From: Brevibacillus laterosporus LMG 15441
Lineage (GTDB): Bacteria; Bacillota; Bacilli; Brevibacillales; Brevibacillaceae
Reading direction: 5' to 3'
Assembly (NCBI RefSeq): GCF_000219535.2
Contig: NZ_CP007806.1
Coordinates: 1,176,501 to 1,240,500 of the forward strand
Length of the DNA: 64,000 nucleotides
A program made the translations under genes and the position numbers. Below, in pieces: positions 25,103 to 33,110 of the stretch. The notes under the pieces were generated by a model. It did no database searches, was not told where the DNA came from, and saw only the letters and a program-made list of their open reading frames with translations. Every line of letters starts with the position of its first letter. The first letter of the stretch is position 1.

Positions 25103-25555
25103 ATGGAAGATAAGGTGCGAGAGTTACTTCAGAAAGCAGGCTGGTTTAAGGGACGAGAAGTGGACATTAGTCAATACTTGGATTTTTTGAATGAAGAAGA
25201 ATATTACGTTTTTAAGAATGCAGCTGAATTTCTAAAAGAATATGGTGGTTTGATAATCCAATTTAAAAATCCTAAAAGATCAGATAGCTATATAACCTTG
25301 ACTATTAATCCAATTGATGCAGCAAGCTCAATATTCCGAGAAGTATCAAGAAGATATGAAAGATATTGTAACGAGCCATTTGTTATAGTTGGAGAAATTT
25401 CACTTATGGATATGACCTGGTATATTTCTTCATCAGGAACTTTTTATGGTGGAAACGATGATTTTCTTATCCGTTTGGGAGATAATTTTTGTCAGGCAAT
25501 TCATAATATCGTTAGTGGTATTAATTTGGAAGTTGTGAATGTTGAAGATGAATAG
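25103..25555 (+). CDS. SUKH-family (SUKH-3-like) immunity protein (150 aa)
   Basis: The gene lies 14 nt after the toxin-bearing Rhs gene behind AAGGAG, the classic position for an immunity gene. It shows the SUKH pattern: KNAAEFLKEYGGLIIQF near residues 40-56, then strands, PFVIVGEI, and a C-terminal YISSSGTFYGGNDD followed by a helix. SUKH-3 proteins often pair with YwqJ-type deaminase toxins, which matches the C-terminal domain of the neighbour. The protein is cytosolic and should bind and neutralise the deaminase. Its AT-rich composition matches the toxin tip rather than the Rhs shell, so the two probably arrived together. Confidence 0.8.
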   Translation: MEDKVRELLQKAGWFKGREVDISQYLDFLNEEEYYVFKNAAEFLKEYGGLIIQFKNPKRSDSYITLTINPIDAASSIFREVSRRYERYCNEPFVIVGEISLMDMTWYISSSGTFYGGNDDFLIRLGDNFCQAIHNIVSGINLEVVNVEDE

Positions 25556-25642
25556 GGGATACTAGGAGATCTAACATTTAGATTCTACAATAAGACCAAC
25601 AAACTCAGCGATACACAATGAAACAAATGCTATGTAACCTCC

Positions 25643-25688
25643 AAAAGCTTATTCCAACTCAAGCCATGAGTTAGGAATGAGCTTTTTT
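25643..25688 (+). terminator. Rho-independent terminator closing the injection-like cluster
   Basis: AGCTTATTCCAACTCA and TGAGTTAGGAATGAGCT pair with small bulges, followed by TTTTTT. It lies 88 nt after the immunity gene stop and is the likely end of the operon. Confidence 0.75.
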
Positions 25689-26097
25689 GTCATATCCAAA
25701 AGGAAAAAGAAATAATGGCAGAAAGAGGGTATAGGAAGCAAAAAAAGGGGCTTAATTACTAGCTCAAGCAGAGTAGAGGTAATTACAAATAGCTAGTGTT
25801 TAAACAAGTAGATACACTGAAATAGTCAGGACTGACAGGTGCACTTTTTTAGCAGATTATCTAATCAATAAGTTACTAGAGCAAGAAGAACGATAAGCTC
25901 GTCTTCCATACCAGTTAGACGACGTGACAGATCGAAAGGGGTTTGTTATTAGCAAAGGATATTAATGAAGAGCGACAAGTTAAGGGGATAGACAATTGAT
26001 AATTAGTGACTAAGGGCTAAAATATTAGGTGAAACCTGAAAAGAATGATGAAATGAGAACTAGTGATATAAAACCGATTCTATATTAAGTTTCATAA
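25689..26097. other. Gene-free, stop-rich stretch
   Basis: No ORF, RNA motif or repeat was recognised. A short run around 25840-25960 could be decayed coding sequence, but no family is identifiable. Confidence 0.5.
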
Positions 26098-26394
26098 AAT
26101 TTAGATATAGAATATATAACTGATGAAGATCTTGATTATATATTTAATATGAATATAAACGAAGGACTTCAGCAGTTAAAGGTTATCGGATATGCGATTG
26201 TCCTGGGATATAAAGAATCGAATGAGATAACACAAGATAGTATCAAAAAAAGTGCTCGAGATGGTTTAAAATTAAATGGAATTTTTGAATTGACATCTTT
26301 GCCTTTTGAGACAGTAATTGAGGACAAGCGAGATTTTTTGCAAAATAAAAGGCTAAGTAGAACCATAGACCAATCCATTTATAATCACAAATAG
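26098..26394 (+). pseudogene. Unrecognised AT-rich ORF fragment
   Basis: An open frame of 98 codons runs from 26098 to the stop at 26392-26394; its first ATG is at 26149 (81 aa) and has no Shine-Dalgarno sequence. The reading starts inside the frame (ITDEDLDYIFNMNINEGLQ), which suggests the C-terminal remnant of a longer gene. It lies between the Rhs/immunity cluster and another pseudogene, so it may be a leftover orphan immunity or toxin tip. No family was recognised. Confidence 0.3.
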
Positions 26395-26439
26395 ATACAT
26401 ATTCTCACGAGTATTTAGTACGTAGTTTCTATCCTAATT

Positions 26440-26790
26440 CTATTCAAAGCACGCCTAGAATGTGCATGTCCTTGTCCATCACATACCATTAAATCTGAAG
26501 TAATGGTTAATTTCCTACATTCTTTCACTACAGGCGGAAAATAAACGGGAATATCGGAAAATGTATGATATCCTCTACCACAACCGTTTCAACGATTATC
26601 AGAGAACAATCTTCCATAATAACAACGCTGCGACGAGGGTATCATTACGCTGACTGTACGTAACGTCAATTCCTACAAAATAATTAATTCCTAAATTGGT
26701 CATTTTGTATGATCTTTTTGCCAAAGTATTTTGTAGCTCTATGGCTTCTTCCTCAGATAAGTCCCATGGGTGATTAAAGACGGGTTTCAT
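26440..26790 (-). pseudogene. Endonuclease V (nfi) pseudogene, frameshifted and truncated
   Basis: Endonuclease V incises DNA next to deoxyinosine. On the minus strand the N-terminus reads MKPVFNHPWDLSEEEAIEL and NYFVGIDVTYSQ, with the catalytic-Asp region of the family. The frame then breaks. The family sequence continues in other frames as VETVVVEDIIHFP, DIPVYFPP and LMVCDGQGHAHSRR, the second conserved Asp motif. At least two single-base frameshifts are needed, and similarity stops near 26450, so about a third of the gene is gone. It is a decayed chromosomal repair gene beside the toxin end of the cluster. Confidence 0.8.
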
Positions 26791-27152
26791 TAATAACCCT
26801 ACGAATTTTCTGCTAGATTTATTACTTGAATTTTACCAAACTAATTCATAGTAATGTTTTATTTCTTATCGTTTGAAAGTTTTCAAGTAAAAGCTTCCGA
26901 CTGAAAAAGGAGATAAAAACGATGTTTAGAAGTGAGATCGTGGAAAGGAAATTGCAAGGGAGGAAAGGGAACTTACAATTGTTTAACGTTTAGCTCTAAG
27001 GATGAAAAATGAAAGTAACAATAAAGTAATATGAACCCGCGGAGTCTAGATAGGCTTTATCTCAATGAACTGAACAATTCCTACAAATTATCTGTACAGG
27101 ATACTACAGCAAGTAATATATCGTGAAGAAAAAGTTAACACAGTTGTAACTG
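26791..27152. other. Non-coding stretch
   Basis: AT-rich sequence with no gene-like ORF or recognised RNA. A short GGAGATAAAAACGATG near 26910 opens only a few codons before a stop. Confidence 0.5.
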
Positions 27153-27222
27153 ATACCTTATACCTTATACCTTATACCTTATACCTTATACCTTATACCT
27201 TATACCTTATACCTTATACCTT
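27153..27222 (+). repeat. Perfect 10-copy tandem heptanucleotide repeat
   Basis: The unit ATACCTT is repeated ten times without a mismatch over 70 bp, in non-coding DNA about 150 bp upstream of the ECF-type promoter. Perfect short repeats like this change copy number by slippage. No dyad or spacer structure is present, so it is not a CRISPR. Confidence 0.97.
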
Positions 27223-27368
27223 TATCCCCAACACTCTCTATAACATCTGTAACCCCGAATCGACTTGAACAACCCGGAGTTATCTTGACGAGACGCAAAA
27301 CGAACTCCTCGCCCCACACCAACCCAATTGTATACATATCATTTTCCTAATAAAAAAAACAAAAAAGC

Positions 27369-27397
27369 TGTAACCATTTCCCGCTTGGTTCGACTAA
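27369..27397 (+). promoter_or_regulatory. ECF-type promoter (SigX/SigW-like)
   Basis: TGTAAC at 27369-27374 and CGACTAA at 27391-27397 are separated by 16 bp. This fits the AAC-type -35 and CGA-type -10 of Bacillus ECF sigma factors. It lies about 40 bp upstream of the YcdB/YcdC-like gene and two genes before an ECF sigma gene, consistent with autoregulation. Confidence 0.6.
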
Positions 27398-27434
27398 TAG
27401 AGGTTAAAAAAGGTAGAGATTGAGGAGAGATAAA

Positions 27435-28622
27435 ATGAACATCCCCAAAAACAAAACGATGTCAGTACCCAGATATATAGCAATTGCTTCAGCTATAACA
27501 CTACTTTCTGTACCGATCTCACCGGTTTGGGCTATAGATACGAAAACTACTGGGAAAAAAGTCACCTCTACACAAGGAGAGATCACCCAACAAGCTGATA
27601 TCAATCGTCAGGTAAAGAGTGTGATAGATAAGCTAACGCTAGCCTTTCCCGAAATCAAGGAATATAAAAATCAGAAGATTGATCTTACAAAAAGGTGGAG
27701 TAAATTAATCAACGTAGAATTAAGCAAGAATGGTGCGGGTAATACGCCAATCGTCCATATTCAATTAGACAGACAAACCGGAGAATTATTATATTTCGGC
27801 TTTTTTGAACGAACAGAATATCCCAAGGGGACAAGTGTTTACACTTCCTTAAAGGGATCAGAAAAACAAATCACCGATGAAACAGCTAAACAACAAGCAG
27901 CCCTTCTACTAGAAAAATTGTATGGAGAAAAGGCAAAGAATTCCGTGCCTATTTCTATATGGAGAGAAGTCAAAAAAGAAGGGGAAGGCAAGCTAATTTC
28001 AGCTAAAACCCTGCCCCCAGTCGTTAATTTCCGAATCAGCCTTCCAAATAAGAAAAATCTAACAACTTACGTTTCGGTGTGTTTCGGTGAAAATGGTAGA
28101 ATTGAAAGCTTGAATGCTGCAACAAAACCAATTTTATTCGATAAATGGTATGCGGCTGACCTCGAAAATCGGGACATGCCAAATGACGAGCTGACAAAGC
28201 CGGCACAGGCTATGTTTGATCGGATGCACGTACTTTACCCGGAATTAAGAGATTATCATGTAAAAGAAATTAGCCTATCAACATATAATTCTTTTTATGA
28301 TATTTCTTTTAAAAGGTCAAAGACTGATAAAAAAGAAGAAGTCAGAATGCAAATAGACGAAGAAACAGGCAAGCTTGTTTATATGCAATTTAAAAAACGC
28401 CCATCTGGGAAAGGAGCATCTCCAGAGCTGGCCAAACAAAAGGTATTTGATTTCTTACAGCGTGTCCAAGGAGGCAAAGTAACAAGCTACACAGTTGGAA
28501 ATATCATCATGCCGGGAACAAATGGAGTAACGCTAGTCATCCTAGATGGTCCAGCTCCTGAAAAAGAGCATTATGCCTTTGGGGTGGGGGCAGACGGTAA
28601 AATATACAGCTTTGATGGCTAG
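27435..28622 (+). CDS. Secreted YcdB/YcdC-repeat-like protein (395 aa)
   Basis: ATG 27435 follows GAGGAGA at 27423-27429. A signal peptide with hydrophobic core YIAIASAITLLSVPISPVWA (residues about 15-34) is followed by two related domains of about 170 residues. Each has the layout LAFPEIKEYK, a strand pair, LDRQTGELLYF and a C-terminal Gly-rich strand, resembling the YcdB/YcdC repeated domain found in secreted Bacillus proteins. No catalytic motif is visible. It probably acts at the cell surface. Placed between an ECF promoter and an ECF sigma/anti-sigma pair, it may be part of the stimulus-sensing circuit. The protein at 29208 has the same domain type outside the membrane. Confidence 0.75.
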   Translation: MNIPKNKTMSVPRYIAIASAITLLSVPISPVWAIDTKTTGKKVTSTQGEITQQADINRQVKSVIDKLTLAFPEIKEYKNQKIDLTKRWSKLINVELSKNGAGNTPIVHIQLDRQTGELLYFGFFERTEYPKGTSVYTSLKGSEKQITDETAKQQAALLLEKLYGEKAKNSVPISIWREVKKEGEGKLISAKTLPPVVNFRISLPNKKNLTTYVSVCFGENGRIESLNAATKPILFDKWYAADLENRDMPNDELTKPAQAMFDRMHVLYPELRDYHVKEISLSTYNSFYDISFKRSKTDKKEEVRMQIDEETGKLVYMQFKKRPSGKGASPELAKQKVFDFLQRVQGGKVTSYTVGNIIMPGTNGVTLVILDGPAPEKEHYAFGVGADGKIYSFDG

Positions 28623-28681
28623 TTGTTACTCATATAGTCTGAGAGACTTATCAACAAGCGATTTTGAATGGAGGAACTGCA

Positions 28682-29227
28682 TTGTATGGCGAAGATGTAA
28701 AACAGCAGGTGCTGTTCATTTATGAGCAGTATTATTTGGATGTCTATCATTTTCTGCTCTATTATACTGGCAATCAAAACGACACAGAGGACTTGACACA
28801 GGAGGTTTTTGTCCGTGTGATCCGTGCCTTGGAACGCTATGAGAGCAGGGCAAATATCAAAACATGGCTATTTGCGATAGCAAAGCACATTGCTATTGAC
28901 CATCATCGCAAGAAAAGATGGAAAAGTCTGTTTTCCATTGATGTGCTAAAAAAACATATGTCTTCAGATGGTTTGCCAGAAAAAGCAGTAGAAAGCTGGG
29001 AGGAGGAGCAGGAGTTGATCCGAGCGATCCAGAAGCTCCCACAGCATTACAGAATGGTTGTCATACTAAGAGGAATTCAGGGATACAGCGTCAGAGAAAC
29101 CGCCTCCATCATGGATTATTCGGAATCACAGGTGAAAGTGACCTTGCATCGAGCATTAAAGAAGCTTGAAAAGGAATTAGCAGGACGGATAGGAGGGGAG
29201 CTGTACGATGGATTGGCAAAAAGATAA
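28682..29227 (+). CDS. ECF-type RNA polymerase sigma factor (181 aa)
   Basis: Sigma region 2 is seen at residues about 10-75 (DVYHFLLYYTGNQNDTEDL, TQEVFVRVIRALERY, IKTWLFAIAKHIAIDHHRKK) and region 4 at about 115-170 (LPQHYRMVVILRGIQGYSVR, ASIMDYSESQVKVTLHRAL). Regions 1.1 and 3 are absent, as in ECF factors. TTG 28682 follows GGAGGA; TTG 28664 upstream lies before the ribosome site. The next gene starts inside this one, as is normal for a sigma/anti-sigma pair. The factor probably directs RNA polymerase to the ECF promoter at 27369, closest to the SigX/SigW type. Confidence 0.9.
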   Translation: MYGEDVKQQVLFIYEQYYLDVYHFLLYYTGNQNDTEDLTQEVFVRVIRALERYESRANIKTWLFAIAKHIAIDHHRKKRWKSLFSIDVLKKHMSSDGLPEKAVESWEEEQELIRAIQKLPQHYRMVVILRGIQGYSVRETASIMDYSESQVKVTLHRALKKLEKELAGRIGGELYDGLAKR

Positions 29228-30785
29228 GGAATTGCTTGTTCGCTTAAGAAGATTACATACAAAAAACAAACCAAGTAAAGACTTTGTGGAAACGTTACGT
29301 GCCCGTCTAGAGTATCAGACGAATCTTGTGGTGCATAAAAGAAGCCGATTATTTCGGCCAATTCAATACGGACTGGGATTAGCAAGCATATTCGCACTTT
29401 TATTGTACCTATTTGCGCCTTCAATGCATAAAGAGGCTTTGCCACCTATGTCCAGCTATCCTACGAAACAGGAGTTTATTGCGAAGCCCCCTGTTGAGGT
29501 ATCAGATAAGCAAAAGCAACAGCAGGAACAAAAACAACAGCCCGTATCTAAGCAACCGATTTCTCTAAAGGATTCCCCTATCCAGAAACAAACGACGAAA
29601 GGAAAAGAACAAAACGATGTGACAACTCCAAGATCAGCAACAAAAGAGAATAGACAAGAACCAAACAATCCTCCCCCGAAGGAAAAGGCATTAACCTATT
29701 TGCAAGAGCTCGGTGGCGAGGATATAAGAGGATATCAAATAAATCCCGCACTGTCTGCTCCAGCTCGCGGATACATTTTCATGAACCGGATGGTAAATGG
29801 AATCCCTTTTTTAGCGGACAGTTATAAAGTGGAATTAGATGAATCAGGGCAAATAAAACAATCTACCATTACCAAAAACACAGATACGAATCTGAAATTT
29901 CCGTTGCCACAGCAAGCTATATCTAAAGCGACTGCTACACAATTATTTATGAAAAATATGAGGCTAGTCTACCAAGGGGATGAAAAGCCGCGTCTTACCT
30001 ATGAATTTAATTTTTCGGGCTATATAGATGCGGTTAGCGGGCAAGTAAGAGAAGCGAAGGAAGAGGAGCAAGGTCAACAATCTAGTAAGCCTATTCCGAT
30101 CGTATCCCAGAGTAAAAAACTAATTGCTCATACCCCAGAGGAGGTTGTGAGAATCCTTCAACAGGAATTTGGCATCGCTGTATTTGGACCTAATGCGACA
30201 GATGATGCTGGATCTACGGAAAACTACAAACAATATTCCTGGCAAATGGAAGAGGGAAAAATACTTAAGGTTGAGACCCTTGATGGACAAATAATGGGAT
30301 TTAGGATTAGTTCATCAGATGAGAAGGATGCGAATACTTCTACCAATGCGATTCACAAGGAATTAACTGGAACGGCGACGAGGATCATCGAAAGATATAT
30401 GGATGCCAATACGAAAGAGCTTCAATTAATCGACGTTAAAAAAGCAGGATTGACTCAAACCTATCAATTTATAAGGTCGCATCAAGGTATACCCGTTATT
30501 AACCGAAGCTATTTGGTAACGCTTGATACCATAACAGAGAAGGTAATTGGACTTCATCTAGGCTATAGCGTACAAGGCCCTGCTACACTACCAGACAAAT
30601 CGAAAGCCATGACGCCAGAAGCAGCAGCAGCTATTTACTTGAAAGAACGACCGCTATCTTTAGTCTATACCATGCTAGAGGATAAGAAGCAACAAAAAGT
30701 AACTCCTCACTTGGTTTATCAAATATATTATCATGACACACCTAGGCTATATGTGGATGCGGTGACTGGTGAAGTAATTAGATAG
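29208..30785 (+). CDS. Putative membrane anti-sigma factor with extracytoplasmic YcdB/YcdC-like domains (525 aa)
   Basis: The gene overlaps the sigma gene by 20 nt and follows AGGAGGGG. A short cytoplasmic helical part (residues 1-45) precedes one membrane helix at about 46-66 (IQYGLGLASIFALLLYLFAP). A Gln/Lys/Pro-rich linker and two beta-rich domains follow on the outer face (ALTYLQELGGEDIRGYQI, IPFLADSYKVELDES; later LVTLDTITEKVIGLHLGYS). The HxxxCxxC zinc motif of typical anti-sigma domains is absent. Position and topology make an anti-sigma role likely, with the outer domains as sensors; this is inference from context. Confidence 0.75.
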   Translation: MDWQKDKELLVRLRRLHTKNKPSKDFVETLRARLEYQTNLVVHKRSRLFRPIQYGLGLASIFALLLYLFAPSMHKEALPPMSSYPTKQEFIAKPPVEVSDKQKQQQEQKQQPVSKQPISLKDSPIQKQTTKGKEQNDVTTPRSATKENRQEPNNPPPKEKALTYLQELGGEDIRGYQINPALSAPARGYIFMNRMVNGIPFLADSYKVELDESGQIKQSTITKNTDTNLKFPLPQQAISKATATQLFMKNMRLVYQGDEKPRLTYEFNFSGYIDAVSGQVREAKEEEQGQQSSKPIPIVSQSKKLIAHTPEEVVRILQQEFGIAVFGPNATDDAGSTENYKQYSWQMEEGKILKVETLDGQIMGFRISSSDEKDANTSTNAIHKELTGTATRIIERYMDANTKELQLIDVKKAGLTQTYQFIRSHQGIPVINRSYLVTLDTITEKVIGLHLGYSVQGPATLPDKSKAMTPEAAAAIYLKERPLSLVYTMLEDKKQQKVTPHLVYQIYYHDTPRLYVDAVTGEVIR

Positions 30786-30816
30786 TAAGGTGATGTTACC
30801 TTCTATACCAGTTTTC

Positions 30817-30845
30817 TTGTAAGTTCGCTTTCTTTCTCCTATAAT
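30817..30845 (+). promoter_or_regulatory. Putative sigma-A promoter of the importer operon
   Basis: TTGTAA (30817-30822) and TATAAT (30840-30845) are separated by 17 bp. This predicts a leader of about 160 nt before the binding-protein gene. Confidence 0.6.
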
Positions 30846-30851
30846 TAAATA

Positions 30852-30967
30852 CGATAGTTTCTTTTACGAGATAATTGCATTCTTTATGTCAGATGGAGGA
30901 AAGCAGTCCTCCCGTTCAAGAGGCGACACCATCCCTAATCCGTCTGTTTGAAGGATTGGGGATTTTT
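30852..30967 (+). promoter_or_regulatory. Structured leader with intrinsic terminator upstream of importer genes
   Basis: A hairpin GGAGG...CCTCC lies near 30895-30914. It is followed by a terminator made of ATCCCTAATCC (30931-30941) and GGATTGGGGAT (30953-30963) with TTTTT. The next start codon is only 44 nt downstream and a good promoter lies upstream, so the terminator is inside the leader of this operon. It could be a riboswitch or attenuator. I see no B12-box or other known riboswitch consensus. Confidence 0.5.
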
Positions 30968-31010
30968 GGTACATATGATCGATTAAAATAAGGGAAGAGA
31001 GGATATTTCC

Positions 31011-32015
31011 ATGAACAAAATGAAACATCGTCTAACAGCATTGCTAACCGTATGCTTAGCTGTTTCGCTAACTGCGTGTTCCGGTGAAACAACACCAAAG
31101 GAAGGAGTACAGCCGTCCCCAAGTCAAAACCAAGCGACTGATTCTGCTGCGGATCATCAAGCGTCAGATGTTTCTCTAAAAACCATCTATCCGCTTAAGG
31201 TAAAAGATGTGACGGGAGAAGAGTTCATCTTCGAAAAAGCCCCGGAGCGTATTGTATCGGTATCGCCTGCCGAAACGGAAACCTTATTTGCTCTTGGACT
31301 TGAGCAACAAATTATGGGTGTTTCTGACTACGATGATTACCCAGCATCAACTAAGGATAAACCGAAAATGGGGAGCATTATGGCACCGAACGTTGAATCT
31401 ATTTTGGCTGCCAAACCGGATATTGTCTTTACAGGAATTTCAATGAAAGAAGAAACAGTGAAGAAATTCCGAGAGCTTGGCGTTAAAATCTTTAAAGTAG
31501 AGCCGAAGACCTATGATGACGTGATCGCCAATATTGAGTTGTATGGTAAAATCACCGATCATCAGGCTGAAGCAAAGAAAGCTGTGGACGAGCTACAAAA
31601 GACTCTTGACGAGGTTTTAGCTGTTGTTAAACCTATCAATCAAAAAAAGAAAGTGTATCTTGAATTTTCTCCTGGTTGGACCGTTGGTAGCGGAGAATTT
31701 TTGAACCAAATGATTGAGCTTGCTGGCGGAATAAACGTAGCTGGTGACACGAAAGGCTGGGTACAAATTAACGAAGAGACCATTATAAAACAAAATCCTG
31801 ATGTCATTCTTTACACACAGGGTGTGGTAGACTCAAAAACCAACCAATTCTTAGAGGATATTATTCGCTCCCGTAAAGGCTGGAGTGGGATCGAGGCGAT
31901 TAAAAACAACACAGTCGTAGGACTTGACCAAAATATCATTAGTCGTCCGGGACCTCGCCTTGCTCAAGGTCTGAAAGAAATGGCGAAAGCAATCTATCCT
32001 GATAAATTTAAGTAA
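31011..32015 (+). CDS. ABC importer substrate-binding lipoprotein, BtuF/FecB family (334 aa)
   Basis: The N-terminus is a lipoprotein signal ending in LTAC with lipid-modified Cys23. Two Rossmann-like lobes joined by a long helix follow: RIVSVSPAETETLFALGL, KPDIVFTG, the linking helix KKAVDELQKTLDEVLAVV, then KVYLEFSPGWTVGSGEFL and ELAGGINVAG. The last motif is typical of BtuF-like corrinoid and related siderophore-binding proteins. It is anchored outside the membrane and delivers substrate to the permease encoded next. Substrate (vitamin B12 or ferric siderophore) cannot be settled: no B12 riboswitch or Fur box was found upstream. Confidence 0.88.
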   Translation: MNKMKHRLTALLTVCLAVSLTACSGETTPKEGVQPSPSQNQATDSAADHQASDVSLKTIYPLKVKDVTGEEFIFEKAPERIVSVSPAETETLFALGLEQQIMGVSDYDDYPASTKDKPKMGSIMAPNVESILAAKPDIVFTGISMKEETVKKFRELGVKIFKVEPKTYDDVIANIELYGKITDHQAEAKKAVDELQKTLDEVLAVVKPINQKKKVYLEFSPGWTVGSGEFLNQMIELAGGINVAGDTKGWVQINEETIIKQNPDVILYTQGVVDSKTNQFLEDIIRSRKGWSGIEAIKNNTVVGLDQNIISRPGPRLAQGLKEMAKAIYPDKFK

Positions 32016-32033
32016 GTGGGGCTGACCTCTAGG

Positions 32034-33104
32034 ATGAGTACAAATAGCGCTTACGGACAGATGAACGGGAAAAAAAGAATGGTAGCAGGAGCAGTGGGAA
32101 TCATACTGCTCCTGCTGTCTGTTGTGGCTAGCTTGGCCATTGGTTCGGTTATGCTGCCGATGGATGAGATAACCCGCATTTTACTACACCAAATTCCTGG
32201 AATGCATTCCGTTATTCCCGTTACATGGGATGAATCCTCTACACAGATTATGCTAAACGTAAGATTGCCGAGGGTAATCCTGGCTTTGTTAGTCGGAGCT
32301 TCGCTTGGAATAGCGGGAGCGGCCTTTCAAGGTGTTTTACGCAATCCTCTAGCAGACCCTTTTACGTTGGGAGTATCCTCGGGTGCTTCAGTTGGGGCGG
32401 CGATACTTATCTATTTTGGCCTGCAATATGCTTGGTTAGGGCAATGGACAGTGCCATTGACTGCCTTTGTGACTGGAGTTTGCACATTAGTGATTGTGCT
32501 ACAGATGGCAAGAGAAAACGGAAAGATTCCTATTGAAACCCTGATTTTATCCGGGGTAGTCATGCAAGCATTTCTAGGCTCGATCGTTTCATTTCTTGTG
32601 GCAATGTCCAAGCAAACCATCAATGAAATTTTATTTTGGGTGATGGGAAGTTTAGCTATGCGAGGCTGGTCATATACGGGAATCCTCTTGCCTTACCTAG
32701 CTATAGGACTTCTTGTTTTATTTGCATATGCTCGTCCCTTAAATATGCTTGCCTTAGGAGAAAGACAAGCGGGACACCTAGGCTTGCATGTAGAAAGGAC
32801 GAAATGGATTGTACTATTGACAGCCACTCTTGTAACGGCAGCCGCTGTATCCGTATCAGGTGTGATCGGTTTTGTTGGATTGGTCGTTCCGCATCTGCTA
32901 CGGATGATCATAGGAGCTGATTATCGTTTATTGATTCCCATGTCTGCTTTAGGTGGAGCTGTTTATGTGCTGTGGGCAGATACCATCTCCCGCACGTTGC
33001 TTGCTCCGACAGAAATACCGCTTGGAGTAGTAACAGCCTTTATTGGTGCACCGTTCTTTGCCATGCTACTGATCCGCAATAAACGGAAACGTAGGGGAGG
33101 ATGA
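32034..33104 (+). CDS. FecCD/BtuC-family permease (356 aa)
   Basis: A typical permease of the BtuC/FecCD family with about ten membrane helices. It carries SLGIAGAAFQGVLRNPLADP and the helix bundle to SGVIGFVGLVVPHLLRMIIG, the conserved segments that contact the ATPase. ATG 32034 was chosen over GTG 32016 because of the usual family length; neither has a strong ribosome site. It directly follows the binding-protein gene and precedes the ATPase gene, forming a complete BtuFCD-type importer in the cytoplasmic membrane. Confidence 0.9.
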   Translation: MSTNSAYGQMNGKKRMVAGAVGIILLLLSVVASLAIGSVMLPMDEITRILLHQIPGMHSVIPVTWDESSTQIMLNVRLPRVILALLVGASLGIAGAAFQGVLRNPLADPFTLGVSSGASVGAAILIYFGLQYAWLGQWTVPLTAFVTGVCTLVIVLQMARENGKIPIETLILSGVVMQAFLGSIVSFLVAMSKQTINEILFWVMGSLAMRGWSYTGILLPYLAIGLLVLFAYARPLNMLALGERQAGHLGLHVERTKWIVLLTATLVTAAAVSVSGVIGFVGLVVPHLLRMIIGADYRLLIPMSALGGAVYVLWADTISRTLLAPTEIPLGVVTAFIGAPFFAMLLIRNKRKRRGG

Positions 33105-33110
33105 TTGCTG

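Noticed and set aside
1675-25555. Prophage or extracellular (eCIS) tail cluster
   Set aside because: No lysis, capsid, portal, integrase, LysM, tape-measure or eCIS AAA ATPase gene is visible; FHA/PP2C genes favour a cell-anchored system. The left side beyond position 1 is unseen.
25689-27152. Insertion sequence or att site bordering the toxin region
   Set aside because: No transposase frame, terminal inverted repeats or target duplications could be found.
27153-27222. CRISPR-like array
   Set aside because: The unit is only 7 bp with no spacers and no nearby cas gene.
30852-31010. Cobalamin riboswitch before the BtuFCD-type genes
   Set aside because: No B12 box or conserved GGGAA/GCCCCCGC core is present in the leader.
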